From Eubacteriales Family XIII. Incertae Sedis bacterium (GTDB lineage: Bacteria; Bacillota_A; Clostridia; Peptostreptococcales; Anaerovoracaceae): a stretch of 5,801 nucleotides of DNA. The first letter of the stretch is position 1. Each line of letters opens with the position of its first letter. The position numbers and the translations under genes are program-made. The notes beneath the pieces were generated by a model. The model had not been told where the DNA came from. It saw nothing but the letters and a program-made list of their open reading frames with translations, and did no database searches. The DNA lies in the NCBI GenBank assembly GCA_031280075.1, contig JAITHG010000221.1, positions 1-5,801 of the forward strand, read 5' to 3'. Of this stretch, positions 1 to 5,649 are shown piece by piece.

Positions 1-723
1 CTCCCCCTTGCCCCTACCAGCAGCACCACCCTCATCATCCTCCAGCCCACCAGCCAAGCCACGCCCAACACCATCCACGCCGAGTCCCACGCCATCCCCA
101 TCATGCCCAAGCTCGCCAGCCAAGCCATGCCCATCCCCCTCCGCCTCCACAATATGCGCCGAGAGCCCGGCAACCAGCGAAAGCGCAGCAAAAAAAGCGC
201 AGCCAGCAAAAAGTGCCGTATAGCTGAACCGCTGCACGAGAAACAGCGCAAAAAACGGACCGATCGCCGTTGCCACCGCAATGCCGAGCGAGAAATAACC
301 GTTCCCCTCCCCTTTGCGGTGCTCCGGCAGCGAGGCCAGCGCCGCCGCAAGGTAGACCGTGGAATTGATGCCAAACGCAGCACCATGCAGCACACGGATG
401 ACAATGAGCATCGCGATGCTGCCCGCAAGCGGATAGAGCAGCATGAGCGCAAGGTGCGCAGACAGCCCCACAAGCAGCAGCCTGCGCCGCCCGATCCGAT
501 CCATGTACCGCCCGATGGCAAGGCGCGAAAGCAGCGCGCCGAAGAGAAAGGCGCTGACGGCAAATCCCGCCGTCCGATGGTTCGCGCCAAAGCGCACCTG
601 GGCATAGACTGCGATAGAAGTCATGAGGAAATAGAAGACTACCGCACTCGTCAGGTTGCCGATGATGAGCGCGATGAAATCCTTCGACCAGATGCGGTTT
701 TGCTTAGTCCCAGCCCCCTTCAT
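1..723 (-). CDS. MFS transporter, N-terminal half (partial, runs off the window)
   Basis: The frame is open from an ATG at 723 to base 1 (241 codons, no stop), so the C-terminal half lies outside the window. Six hydrophobic segments fit TM1-TM6 (about residues 16-40, 51-69, 82-100, 103-130, 143-164, 168-190). Between TM2 and TM3 is the MFS signature GRYMDRIGRRR (71-81). RVLHGAAFG (110-118) resembles the TM4 motif B, and GIAVATAIGPFFA (147-159) resembles the TM5 motif C, which is typical of drug/proton antiporters; this hints at export but does not prove it. After TM6, residues 194-241 form a Gly/Asp-rich low-complexity stretch where the central cytoplasmic loop is expected. The start lies 51 bp after the cyclase stop and in the same frame. 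Its ribosome binding site is poor, so translation may depend on coupling. The substrate is unknown. Confidence 0.85.
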   Translation of the reverse strand, partial: MKGAGTKQNRIWSKDFIALIIGNLTSAVVFYFLMTSIAVYAQVRFGANHRTAGFAVSAFLFGALLSRLAIGRYMDRIGRRRLLLVGLSAHLALMLLYPLAGSIAMLIVIRVLHGAAFGINSTVYLAAALASLPEHRKGEGNGYFSLGIAVATAIGPFFALFLVQRFSYTALFAGCAFFAALSLVAGLSAHIVEAEGDGHGLAGELGHDGDGVGLGVDGVGRGLAGGLEDDEGGAAGRGKGE

Positions 724-774
724 GCTCTGCCAGCCTGCCAGCCTCGCCCTGCAGCGGAGCCGCGCCTGTCCGGA

Positions 775-1515
775 TTATCCGAAGACGATCGGCGAAATGG
801 GCGAGCCCGAGCCGTTCTTGATCTTCATGGGCGTCACGACAAACAGCCCCTCCGGCGGGATGTCGGTGAGCTTTGTAAGCCCTTCCACAATGAGGATGTC
901 GTTCGGCAGGAAGTACTCCGTGTGGCAAGGCGGCGGCGACTTCGGGGACACGCGGTTCACGGAGGGGATCGTCCCCTGACAGGTGTCCGAGCCGATGAGG
1001 CGAATGCCCGCATCCATGAAATAACGCGAGACCTCTTCGCTGAGCCCCGGAGAATTCATCCCATAATAACTGCGCTCAGGACCTGCGGCATCGGGTCTGT
1101 AGTGCCTGTCCCATCCAAAGGCGAGCAGGACGATGCCGTCCTTTTCCGCCCGGTAGCCTGCCTTCCCCTCCACCTCCCGGATCTCCGCCATCGTGACCTC
1201 CCAGCCAGCCTCGGGCACATAGGGGGTAAAGTCGTACTTCTTGTACGTCCCGATGAAGTGCCCCGGCTCGTACTGCTCAATGGTCTTGCCACCCTGCACG
1301 ACATGGGCAGGCGCATCCACGTGCGCCCCGACGTGCTCCCCCATCGTCAGAACCTGGCAGTAATAGCTGTCCCGCTCATACGAGCGCGCGTCCCGGACGA
1401 TCCAAAGCGGCGGATTGTTCCAAAAGCTAGGCATCTCCGTCTCAAACACAGGCGAGATGTCGTAAGCCTTGAGCGAGCAAAGAGCACTGGCAATCGCAGT
1501 CAATTCCGGTTTCAT
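775..1515 (-). CDS. Cyclase-family metal hydrolase (kynurenine formamidase / isatin hydrolase-like)
   Basis: This 246-aa protein has the Cyclase (PF04199) signature. HVGAHVDAPAH (61-71) matches HxGTHxDxPxH except for Ala64 in place of Thr. His61, His65 and Asp67 are the expected metal ligands and His71 the catalytic base. GSDT (175-178), a second His-Glu pair (His198, Glu211, 13 residues apart as in bacterial KynB) and the C-terminal TPMKIKNGSGSP (228-239) complete the fold. Known members hydrolyse N-formylkynurenine, isatin or related amides and lactams; which one applies here is not visible. There is no signal peptide, so it is probably cytoplasmic. TAGGAGGT (1523-1530) lies 7 nt before the ATG and fixes the start. 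Position after a TRAP operon suggests it acts on the imported compound. The family assignment is firm; the substrate is open. Confidence 0.93.
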   Translation of the reverse strand: MKPELTAIASALCSLKAYDISPVFETEMPSFWNNPPLWIVRDARSYERDSYYCQVLTMGEHVGAHVDAPAHVVQGGKTIEQYEPGHFIGTYKKYDFTPYVPEAGWEVTMAEIREVEGKAGYRAEKDGIVLLAFGWDRHYRPDAAGPERSYYGMNSPGLSEEVSRYFMDAGIRLIGSDTCQGTIPSVNRVSPKSPPPCHTEYFLPNDILIVEGLTKLTDIPPEGLFVVTPMKIKNGSGSPISPIVFG

Positions 1516-1522
1516 AACAATT

Positions 1523-1530
1523 ACCTCCTA
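1523..1530 (-). promoter_or_regulatory. Strong ribosome binding site of the cyclase gene
   Basis: TAGGAGGT on the minus strand, 7 nt before the ATG at 1515. It is a near-perfect anti-16S match and the strongest in the window. It suggests the cyclase is translated independently although it follows dctM by 307 bp of repeat-filled spacer. Confidence 0.85.
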
Positions 1531-1568
1531 CAGTCCAAACAGTATCTGCTTCACACGGCACCAAACAC

Positions 1569-1655
1569 CGTAATGATGACCACCCCGGTCGCCCGCCATC
1601 CGCAAACCACCCAGCGCCAAGCCCACCGTAGGGGCGACCACCCCGGTCGCCCGCC
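1569..1655. repeat. Two copies of a GACCACCCCGGTCGCCC hairpin motif
   Basis: The same 20-base string occurs at 1578-1597 and 1636-1655 (58 bp apart), each preceded by ACACCGTA or CCACCGTA. In the second copy the motif folds into a perfect 8-bp stem, GGGCGACC (1632-1639) with GGTCGCCC (1645-1652) around a 5-nt loop. In the first copy substitutions shorten the stem to GACC/GGTC. The form GTAGGGGCGACC...GGTCGCCC resembles intergenic repeats found in multiple copies in GC-rich Firmicute genomes; that link is from memory. No U-tract follows on either strand, so it is not a standard terminator. It lies in the dctM-cyclase spacer and would be transcribed into the operon mRNA. Confidence 0.8.
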
Positions 1656-1665
1656 TGCCTGCACA

Positions 1666-1842
1666 GCCAAGCCCCGCTCTTGACAGCCACCCTACCTCAA
1701 AATGGATCAAGCTACGCCATTGACAGTCACCCTACCCAAAAGGATCAAGCCGCGCCCTTGACAGTCACCCTGCCGCAAGAGGATCAAGCCGCACCCTTGG
1801 CAGCCACCCTGCCGCAAGCGAGTCAAGCCCCGCCCCCGGCAA
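1666..1842. repeat. Tandem array of ~39-bp units spanning the dctM stop codon
   Basis: Four adjacent units are marked on the plus strand by TTGACAG at 1680, 1720 and 1758 and TTGGCAG at 1797 (periods 40, 38, 39), each followed by a CACCCT(A/G)CC block and then by (G)ATCAAGC or GTCAAGC. A fifth, degenerate unit (CCGGCAAG at 1836) falls inside the last codons of dctM, so the real stop (TCA at 1823-1825) is part of the repeat. On the minus strand each unit ends in GGCTTGA or close to it. The units abut without spacers, which excludes CRISPR. Together with the hairpin repeats it fills the 307-bp dctM-cyclase gap; I see no gene there. Confidence 0.88.
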
Positions 1843-3136
1843 GCCAAAGCGAAAGCTGCGGAACGGCGATCAGCAGCGCAATATGCAGGACGTCCGCCCC
1901 CAGAAACGGCCAGACCCCGCTATATAGCTGCCCGATCGGCGTCCTCGTGATCTTCGCGATCGTGAACAGGTTGATCCCGAACGGCGGCGAGATCATGCCA
2001 AACTCCATCATGCGTGTGATGATCACCCCAAACCAGATCGGGTCGTATCCAAGCTGCACGATGACCGGAAAGACAATGGGCAGCGTCAGCAGAATGGTCG
2101 CAAACACATCCATGAACATCCCGAAAATGATGTACATCGCAAGGATAAGCAGCAGGATCAGCAGCCTCGGCACACCGTAGTCCGCGTTCAGACCCACGAT
2201 CGCGTTGCCGAACGTGACAGGCAGGTTGCTCATCGTCATGAAGCGCATGAACACGTACGCCCCGATCAGGATGAAATAGGTCATGGCAGAATTCTTCGCG
2301 CTCTCCATGAGCGCGTTGCCAAAATTGCGCAGCCGCAGGCGGCGCGTCACGAAGCCGACAGCGATGGACGTGAACGCGCCGAAGGCTGCCGCTTCGGTCG
2401 GCGTGAAAAACCCGCCGTACATCCCACCCATGATCACCAGGAAGATGACAAGCACCGGCCAGACCTGCCCGGTAGAGCGCACCTTCTCGCGCATCGACAC
2501 CCTCTCCGTCACCGCAGGCGCAAAATCCTTCTTCAAACGCACCAGCACAGAGATCACTACCATATAGAACGCCACCTGCAGCATGCCGGGGATGAAGCCC
2601 GCCAGGAAGAGCTTGCCGATGGACTGTTCTGTTATCGTCCCATAAATGATGAAACACATGCTCGGCGGGATGAGGATGCCGACCGTCCCCCCGCAGGCGA
2701 TGACCGCCCCGGCGAGCTTCGGGCTGTATTTGTAGCGCAGCATCTCCGGAAAGGCGACCTTGCCCATCGTGACGGCAGTCGTCACGCTGTCGCCGCAGAT
2801 GGCGGCGAAGAACCCACAGGCGACGGCAGTTGCCATAGCGAGGGAGCCCCGCACGCGCCCCAGCCATTTCGAGGCAAAATCGAACAAGGCCGCCCCCAGC
2901 CCGGACTCCGCAAGAACGATGCCCATCATGATGAAGAGCGGTAGACAGGACATCGTATAACTCTGCGCCGAACTGAAAGGGATCAGCCCGAGGACGGTCG
3001 TCGTAAAGTCCCATCCCTGGAGATAATACGTCCCGAAAAACCCGACGAGCAACATGGCAAAGCCGACCTGCATGCGCAGCAGCATGAGGGCGATGACAAC
3101 GATGACACCGATGATTCCGACCATCTCGATGCTCAT
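1823..3136 (-). CDS. dctM: TRAP transporter large permease subunit
   Basis: This is a 437-aa, about 12-TM membrane protein of the DctM/SiaM family and of usual length. It is the ion-coupled translocation subunit that receives substrate from DctP and works in complex with DctQ. Family landmarks are visible: GGTVGILIPPS (149-159) in the first repeat, GGFFTPTEAAA (241-251) at the middle, the FGMFMDVFATILLTLPIVFPV region (338-358) and EFGMISPPFGINLF (378-391), where the small and polar residues of the two inverted repeats lie. The frame is open upstream to 3259, but the start at 3136 is chosen because AAGGAGGG (3142-3149) lies 5 nt before it and MSIEMVGIIG begins the first membrane segment as in homologues; the extension would lie in the dctQ tail. 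The dctQ stop is 1 base upstream, implying coupled translation. The last residues (AGGGA) and the stop codon come from the tandem repeat that follows. Confidence 0.96.
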   Translation of the reverse strand: MSIEMVGIIGVIVVIALMLLRMQVGFAMLLVGFFGTYYLQGWDFTTTVLGLIPFSSAQSYTMSCLPLFIMMGIVLAESGLGAALFDFASKWLGRVRGSLAMATAVACGFFAAICGDSVTTAVTMGKVAFPEMLRYKYSPKLAGAVIACGGTVGILIPPSMCFIIYGTITEQSIGKLFLAGFIPGMLQVAFYMVVISVLVRLKKDFAPAVTERVSMREKVRSTGQVWPVLVIFLVIMGGMYGGFFTPTEAAAFGAFTSIAVGFVTRRLRLRNFGNALMESAKNSAMTYFILIGAYVFMRFMTMSNLPVTFGNAIVGLNADYGVPRLLILLLILAMYIIFGMFMDVFATILLTLPIVFPVIVQLGYDPIWFGVIITRMMEFGMISPPFGINLFTIAKITRTPIGQLYSGVWPFLGADVLHIALLIAVPQLSLWLAGGGA

Positions 3137-3137
3137 G

Positions 3138-3779
3138 TCAGCCCTCCTTCCCGTCGCGTGCGCTGCCACCGTCACGGCCTGCGCCTCCATGCAACCCGTC
3201 CGCAGCGCCGACGCCCAAGCCTGCACGGCGGGCGGCATCGGTGTCATCGCCATTGGCACCTCCCACCACGCCCGCGTCTGAAGCCCCCTCTACATAGCTG
3301 CCGATGTCAATGCCGCGCCGTTTGTTCTTTGCATCCATGACCATCAGCATCAGGAGGGAGAGCGCCATCATCGCAAACCCGAAGGCAGCGATATACATGA
3401 AGGGCCAGTTCGGGATATGCAGCCGCAGCGTCCCGCCCCCGCGCATCAGCGCAACACCTGCCTGCTGCAGAAGCGACAGGATGAAGACCACGCTCGTGAC
3501 GATGCTGAGCAGGTTGCAGAAAAAGACGACGACGAACGGTACCTTCAGGACATCCACCGTGATCATGCCGCGCTGGTAGGTCGTATAGCCCACACCGAAG
3601 TAGACGACGGCGACCATCGTCATCGAGATGATCTCCGTGCTGCCCGTCAACGCCTGGTTGAGCACATTGCGCATCACGATGTCGATGACCGTCACCATCA
3701 TCATCACGCAGATGCCCCCGGCGCTCAGGATCGCAAGCACCTTCGCAAAAAAGCCATACGCCTTGATCATTTTCTCCAT
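3138..3779 (-). CDS. dctQ: TRAP transporter small permease subunit with Gly-rich C-terminal tail
   Basis: This 213-aa protein has four membrane segments (about residues 11-36, 48-68, 81-105, 125-149), the DctQ/SiaQ layout. DIVMRNVL (33-40) at the end of TM1, GSTEI (46-50) at the start of TM2 and IPNWPFMYIAAFGF (122-135) leading into TM4 are typical of the family. DctQ packs against DctM to form the inner-membrane part of the TRAP carrier. The conserved domain ends near residue 155 (DAKNKRRG). The remaining ~50 residues are a soluble Gly/Ala/Asp/Arg-rich tail that homologues usually lack; its DNA also holds the dctM ribosome binding site. The ATG at 3779 has a GAGGGG element just upstream; MIKAYGFF at codon 4 is an alternative start. 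The gap to dctP is 197 bp. Confidence 0.94.
   Translation of the reverse strand: MEKMIKAYGFFAKVLAILSAGGICVMMMVTVIDIVMRNVLNQALTGSTEIISMTMVAVVYFGVGYTTYQRGMITVDVLKVPFVVVFFCNLLSIVTSVVFILSLLQQAGVALMRGGGTLRLHIPNWPFMYIAAFGFAMMALSLLMLMVMDAKNKRRGIDIGSYVEGASDAGVVGGANGDDTDAARRAGLGVGAADGLHGGAGRDGGSARDGKEG
3142..3149 (-). promoter_or_regulatory. Ribosome binding site that sets the dctM start
   Basis: AAGGAGGG on the minus strand, 5 nt before the ATG at 3136 and inside the last codons of dctQ. It decides against the longer open frame starting at 3259 and points to translational coupling of dctQ and dctM. Confidence 0.85.
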
Positions 3780-3836
3780 CGCCCCTCACCTTCCGGCGCA
3801 CACGCGCCCCCGCCATCTTCTTTCTCCGGATTTTTA

Positions 3837-3864
3837 ATATTACACAATAACAGTAACAGTTATT
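3837..3864 (-). promoter_or_regulatory. Possible internal promoter and operator palindrome upstream of dctQ
   Basis: An A+T-rich island interrupts the GC-rich dctP-dctQ spacer. It holds a -10-like TAATAT (minus strand, 3842-3837) and, just upstream, the 19-bp near-palindrome AATAACAGTAACAGTTATT (3846-3864), with one mismatched pair about a central A. The palindrome would cover the promoter spacer, the usual site for a repressor operator. No good -35 lies at 16-18 bp. It could alternatively be an RNA hairpin or an mRNA processing site separating dctP from dctQM. Weak evidence. Confidence 0.3.
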
Positions 3865-3892
3865 GAAACAGAACGACAACAGCCACAGCAAA

Positions 3893-4000
3893 GCGGCGCC
3901 GAGCCTGCATCAACACTTCCCAAGAATCGAGGCTGACCACGCCCTCGTAGCCGCCTGCTGCGGTGCCGAGCCTGCATCAGTACTTCTCGAGAATGGCGAG
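3893..4000. repeat. Partial duplication of the dctP 3' end
   Basis: The segment over the dctP stop codon (3960-4000) recurs in degenerate form at 3893-3932, offset by 67 bp. Fifteen bases, GCCGAGCCTGCATCA, are identical (3898-3912 and 3965-3979), and the last three are the complement of the TGA stop. The flanks stay similar on both sides (GCGGTGCC/GCGGCGCC; TACTTCTCGAGAAT/ACACTTCCCAAGAAT). On the minus strand the copy would end an ILEKY-like reading with its own TGA, but it has no gene attached. The rest of the 3780-3976 gap shows only the A+T-rich island; no gene or U-tract terminator is seen. Confidence 0.75.
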
Positions 4001-5113
4001 CAGTGCCTCCCGCGCGCCCTTCCCGTCGTACCCCGCCTCGCCGCATGCCCCGACCCACGTGTCCACGACCGCCTGCATCGAGTCATACCAAGGCTTCAGC
4101 AGTTCCGGCGTATCCACGTGGAAGATCTCCTGCCCGTTATCGACCGCATACTTCTCGCCGCTCGCGATCGCCGCCTGATCCTCCGTGTTGGCAAGGACAC
4201 CGCCCGCGATGAACGCCTCGGTGAGCCAGCCCTGCTGCTCTTCCGTCAGACGGTTCCACGTGTCAAGGTTGATGACATAGCCCATGACACCGGTCGAAAG
4301 CCCCGAACCGGCTGGGGATTTGCTCGTGTCTCCGAAGATCGTATGGTAAGGAAGAAGCTCCACAGTCTTGTAATTGTTCAACGAAGCCCACTGTCCATAA
4401 TACGCGTCGATCACGCCTCGTTCGAGCGATACAAAATATTCGCCAGGGTCAAGCGACTTCGTCGTGCATCCGAGGCTCTCCCAATAATTGGAACTGACCG
4501 CGCCCATGCCCTCGATCGTCAGCCCCTTGCATGCATCCGGAGTCTTTACAAGCTTCTTCGTCGTATGCAGGCTCGCACCTGGAAGCGCTTCCACCGCAAG
4601 CCAGCGCAGGTTGCTCTTCGCAAGCTCCTCGTTCAGCGCCGGCACCGTGTCAATCAGCTCGTTGTACGCCTTCGTCGCCTCCAGGTTGATGCCCGGAAGA
4701 TCCGGGATAGGCGTGGAGAAGATGTTGTTGAGCACCGTGTTCTGGTCGATGACGGCAGGACCGACATAGCCGATGTCCACAGCGCCCTCACCCGTCCCCT
4801 GCCAAGTGTCGGCAAATCCAAGCAGCGTCCCGTTCAGGAACACCTCCGCCTTCATCGTCCCGCCGGAAAGCTCTTCCATCTTCCGCGCAGCCTCCAGCGT
4901 GCCGTTCGCAAGCGGCGTGTTTTCCGGGATGAAATTGTTCACCTTCAGCGTGATCGCCTCACTCCCCGCAGCATCGCCCGGATCCGAAGCATCGCCCGAT
5001 GCCGCAGCGTCCGCCCCATCCTCCTGCGCGCCGGAAGGCGAGCCGCAGCCCGCACAGGCAGCCGCAACCAGCAAAAGCGCCAGCAGCAGAGCAAGCATCC
5101 TAGTTCTCTTCAT
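3977..5113 (-). CDS. dctP: TRAP transporter solute-binding lipoprotein
   Basis: This is a 378-aa extracytoplasmic receptor of the DctP family; it binds the substrate and delivers it to DctQM. It starts with a lipoprotein signal: KRTR, a hydrophobic core (residues 7-19) and VAAAC with Cys20 as the likely lipidated residue. An acidic Ala/Gly/Asp-rich linker (about 24-53) precedes the mature domain, which begins ITLKVNNFIPENTPLANG. Family features include FLNGTLLGFADTWQGTGEGAVDIGYVG (92-118), KGLTIEGMG (196-204), YFVSLERGVIDAYYGQW (226-242) and the VINLDTWNRLTEEQQGWL helix (280-297). The Arg that clamps the substrate carboxylate (GLKxR in SiaP-like proteins) is Glu201 here, so the ligand may not be a standard carboxylate. 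AGGAGGT (5124-5130), 10 nt upstream, selects this ATG over the longer frame from 5173, which would bury the signal peptide. The gap after the ABM gene is 200 bp. Confidence 0.95.
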   Translation of the reverse strand: MKRTRMLALLLALLLVAAACAGCGSPSGAQEDGADAAASGDASDPGDAAGSEAITLKVNNFIPENTPLANGTLEAARKMEELSGGTMKAEVFLNGTLLGFADTWQGTGEGAVDIGYVGPAVIDQNTVLNNIFSTPIPDLPGINLEATKAYNELIDTVPALNEELAKSNLRWLAVEALPGASLHTTKKLVKTPDACKGLTIEGMGAVSSNYWESLGCTTKSLDPGEYFVSLERGVIDAYYGQWASLNNYKTVELLPYHTIFGDTSKSPAGSGLSTGVMGYVINLDTWNRLTEEQQGWLTEAFIAGGVLANTEDQAAIASGEKYAVDNGQEIFHVDTPELLKPWYDSMQAVVDTWVGACGEAGYDGKGAREALLAILEKY

Positions 5114-5123
5114 AATGTGGAGC

Positions 5124-5130
5124 ACCTCCT
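5124..5130 (-). promoter_or_regulatory. Ribosome binding site that sets the dctP start
   Basis: AGGAGGT on the minus strand, 10 nt before the ATG at 5113. It places the start directly before the lipoprotein signal peptide. A small hairpin, GCGG/CCGC (5143-5146 and 5152-5155), sits just upstream in the leader. Confidence 0.8.
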
Positions 5131-5164
5131 CATTCACAGACAGCGGAGTCACCGCCGAAAGAAC

Positions 5165-5298
5165 AAAGCCCAAGGGTCTTTTGTTATCTCACAGGTGGCA
5201 GATGTCGCCCTGAAAACTCGTGCAAAGTCCAAGGGTCTTTTCGTCATGCAGGGCACTTCCACACACAGGTGGCAGATGTCGCCCCGAAAGCTCGTGCA
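5165..5298. repeat. Two direct repeats between the ABM gene and dctP
   Basis: Two copies of a compound unit lie head to tail. AAAG(C/T)CCAAGGGTCTTTT occurs at 5165-5182 and 5224-5241. A 21-base string beginning CACAGGTGGCAG and ending in GTCGCCC is identical at 5190-5210 and 5264-5284. Both copies continue with (T/C)GAAA(A/G)CTCGTGCA (to 5224 and 5298). The second copy carries about 15 extra bases between its two parts. Together they fill most of the 200-bp ABM-dctP gap, in which I see no gene or clear promoter. Confidence 0.85.
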
Positions 5299-5313
5299 CG
5301 GTGCATCCCCCGT

Positions 5314-5610
5314 TCATTCGCGGGGCACGGCATCGTAGATGCAAGGCGTCACATCCGTGACAAACTGCGCCTTCACATCCTGAAACTTGACAACATGATC
5401 CGTCCCCCTGTGCGCAGCAAAGGCTTCTGCGCTCTCCCAGCGCTCCAGACAGAGCACCACGTCCGGATCCTCAATCGGCAGATAGTACTCATACGTAATG
5501 TTCCCCGGCTCCCTCCGCGTATTGCCAAGCAGGTCGATCGCCTGCGCAGCGCGAATGAAGTCGTCCCGTTCGCCGGGCTTCGTCTTGTAGGAAAATAGTG
5601 CAAGAATCAT
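5314..5610 (-). CDS. Antibiotic biosynthesis monooxygenase (ABM) domain protein, YgiN-like
   Basis: This 98-aa, single-domain ferredoxin-like alpha+beta protein is of typical ABM length. Signature stretches are TRREPGNITYEYYLP (31-45), matching the EPGxxxYE segment, and ERWESAEAFAAHRGTDHVVKF (56-76), matching ExWxsxeAfxxHxxtxHxxxF. Characterised relatives include quinol monooxygenases (YgiN) and cofactor-free oxygenases of aromatic polyketides; others are uncharacterised small dimers. The fold call is sound and the activity is a guess. No signal or membrane segment is seen, so it should be cytoplasmic. AAAGGGGTG (5615-5623) precedes the ATG by 4 nt. It is the first gene after the operator-bearing promoter and thus likely heads the TRAP operon, which suggests a linked catabolic role. 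Confidence 0.88.
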   Translation of the reverse strand: MILALFSYKTKPGERDDFIRAAQAIDLLGNTRREPGNITYEYYLPIEDPDVVLCLERWESAEAFAAHRGTDHVVKFQDVKAQFVTDVTPCIYDAVPRE

Positions 5611-5649
5611 GTTTCACCCCTTTCCAGATCTGTGGATACGGTTGGTATT

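Noticed and set aside
103..1683. Long plus-strand open frame of 526 codons.
   Set aside because: It is antisense to the MFS and cyclase genes, is very rich in Arg, His and Pro, has no recognisable domain and no good ribosome binding site. It is a shadow of GC-rich coding on the other strand.
1528..1710. 60-codon minus-strand frame in the dctM-cyclase gap.
   Set aside because: It begins at a TTG inside the tandem array without a ribosome binding site, and its sequence is just the translated repeats.
1666..1842. CRISPR-like array.
   Set aside because: The units are adjacent with no unique spacers, they diverge from each other, and one lies in the dctM coding end.
1680..2180. Plus-strand frame encoding a 13-residue repeat of the LTVTLPQ-DQAAP type.
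   Set aside because: The repeat comes from the 39-bp DNA array read in frame, and the rest lies antisense to dctM. The start has no Shine-Dalgarno. Most likely non-coding.
3137..3259. 41-residue N-terminal extension of DctM.
   Set aside because: It overlaps the dctQ tail, lacks a ribosome binding site and puts a non-family peptide before the first membrane segment; AAGGAGGG supports the start at 3136.
5114..5173. 20-residue N-terminal extension of DctP.
   Set aside because: It would place an unrelated peptide before the lipoprotein signal and has no ribosome binding site, whereas AGGAGGT precedes the ATG at 5113.
5188..5200. lac-operator-like TGTGAGATAACAA on the minus strand in the ABM-dctP gap.
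   Set aside because: It is not a proper palindrome and there is no promoter around it; the resemblance appears to be chance.
3863..5338. Plus-strand open frame of 491 codons opposite dctP.
   Set aside because: The frame lies antisense to a clear DctP gene and its product is Arg/Leu/His-rich with no domain; it also runs through the intergenic repeats.
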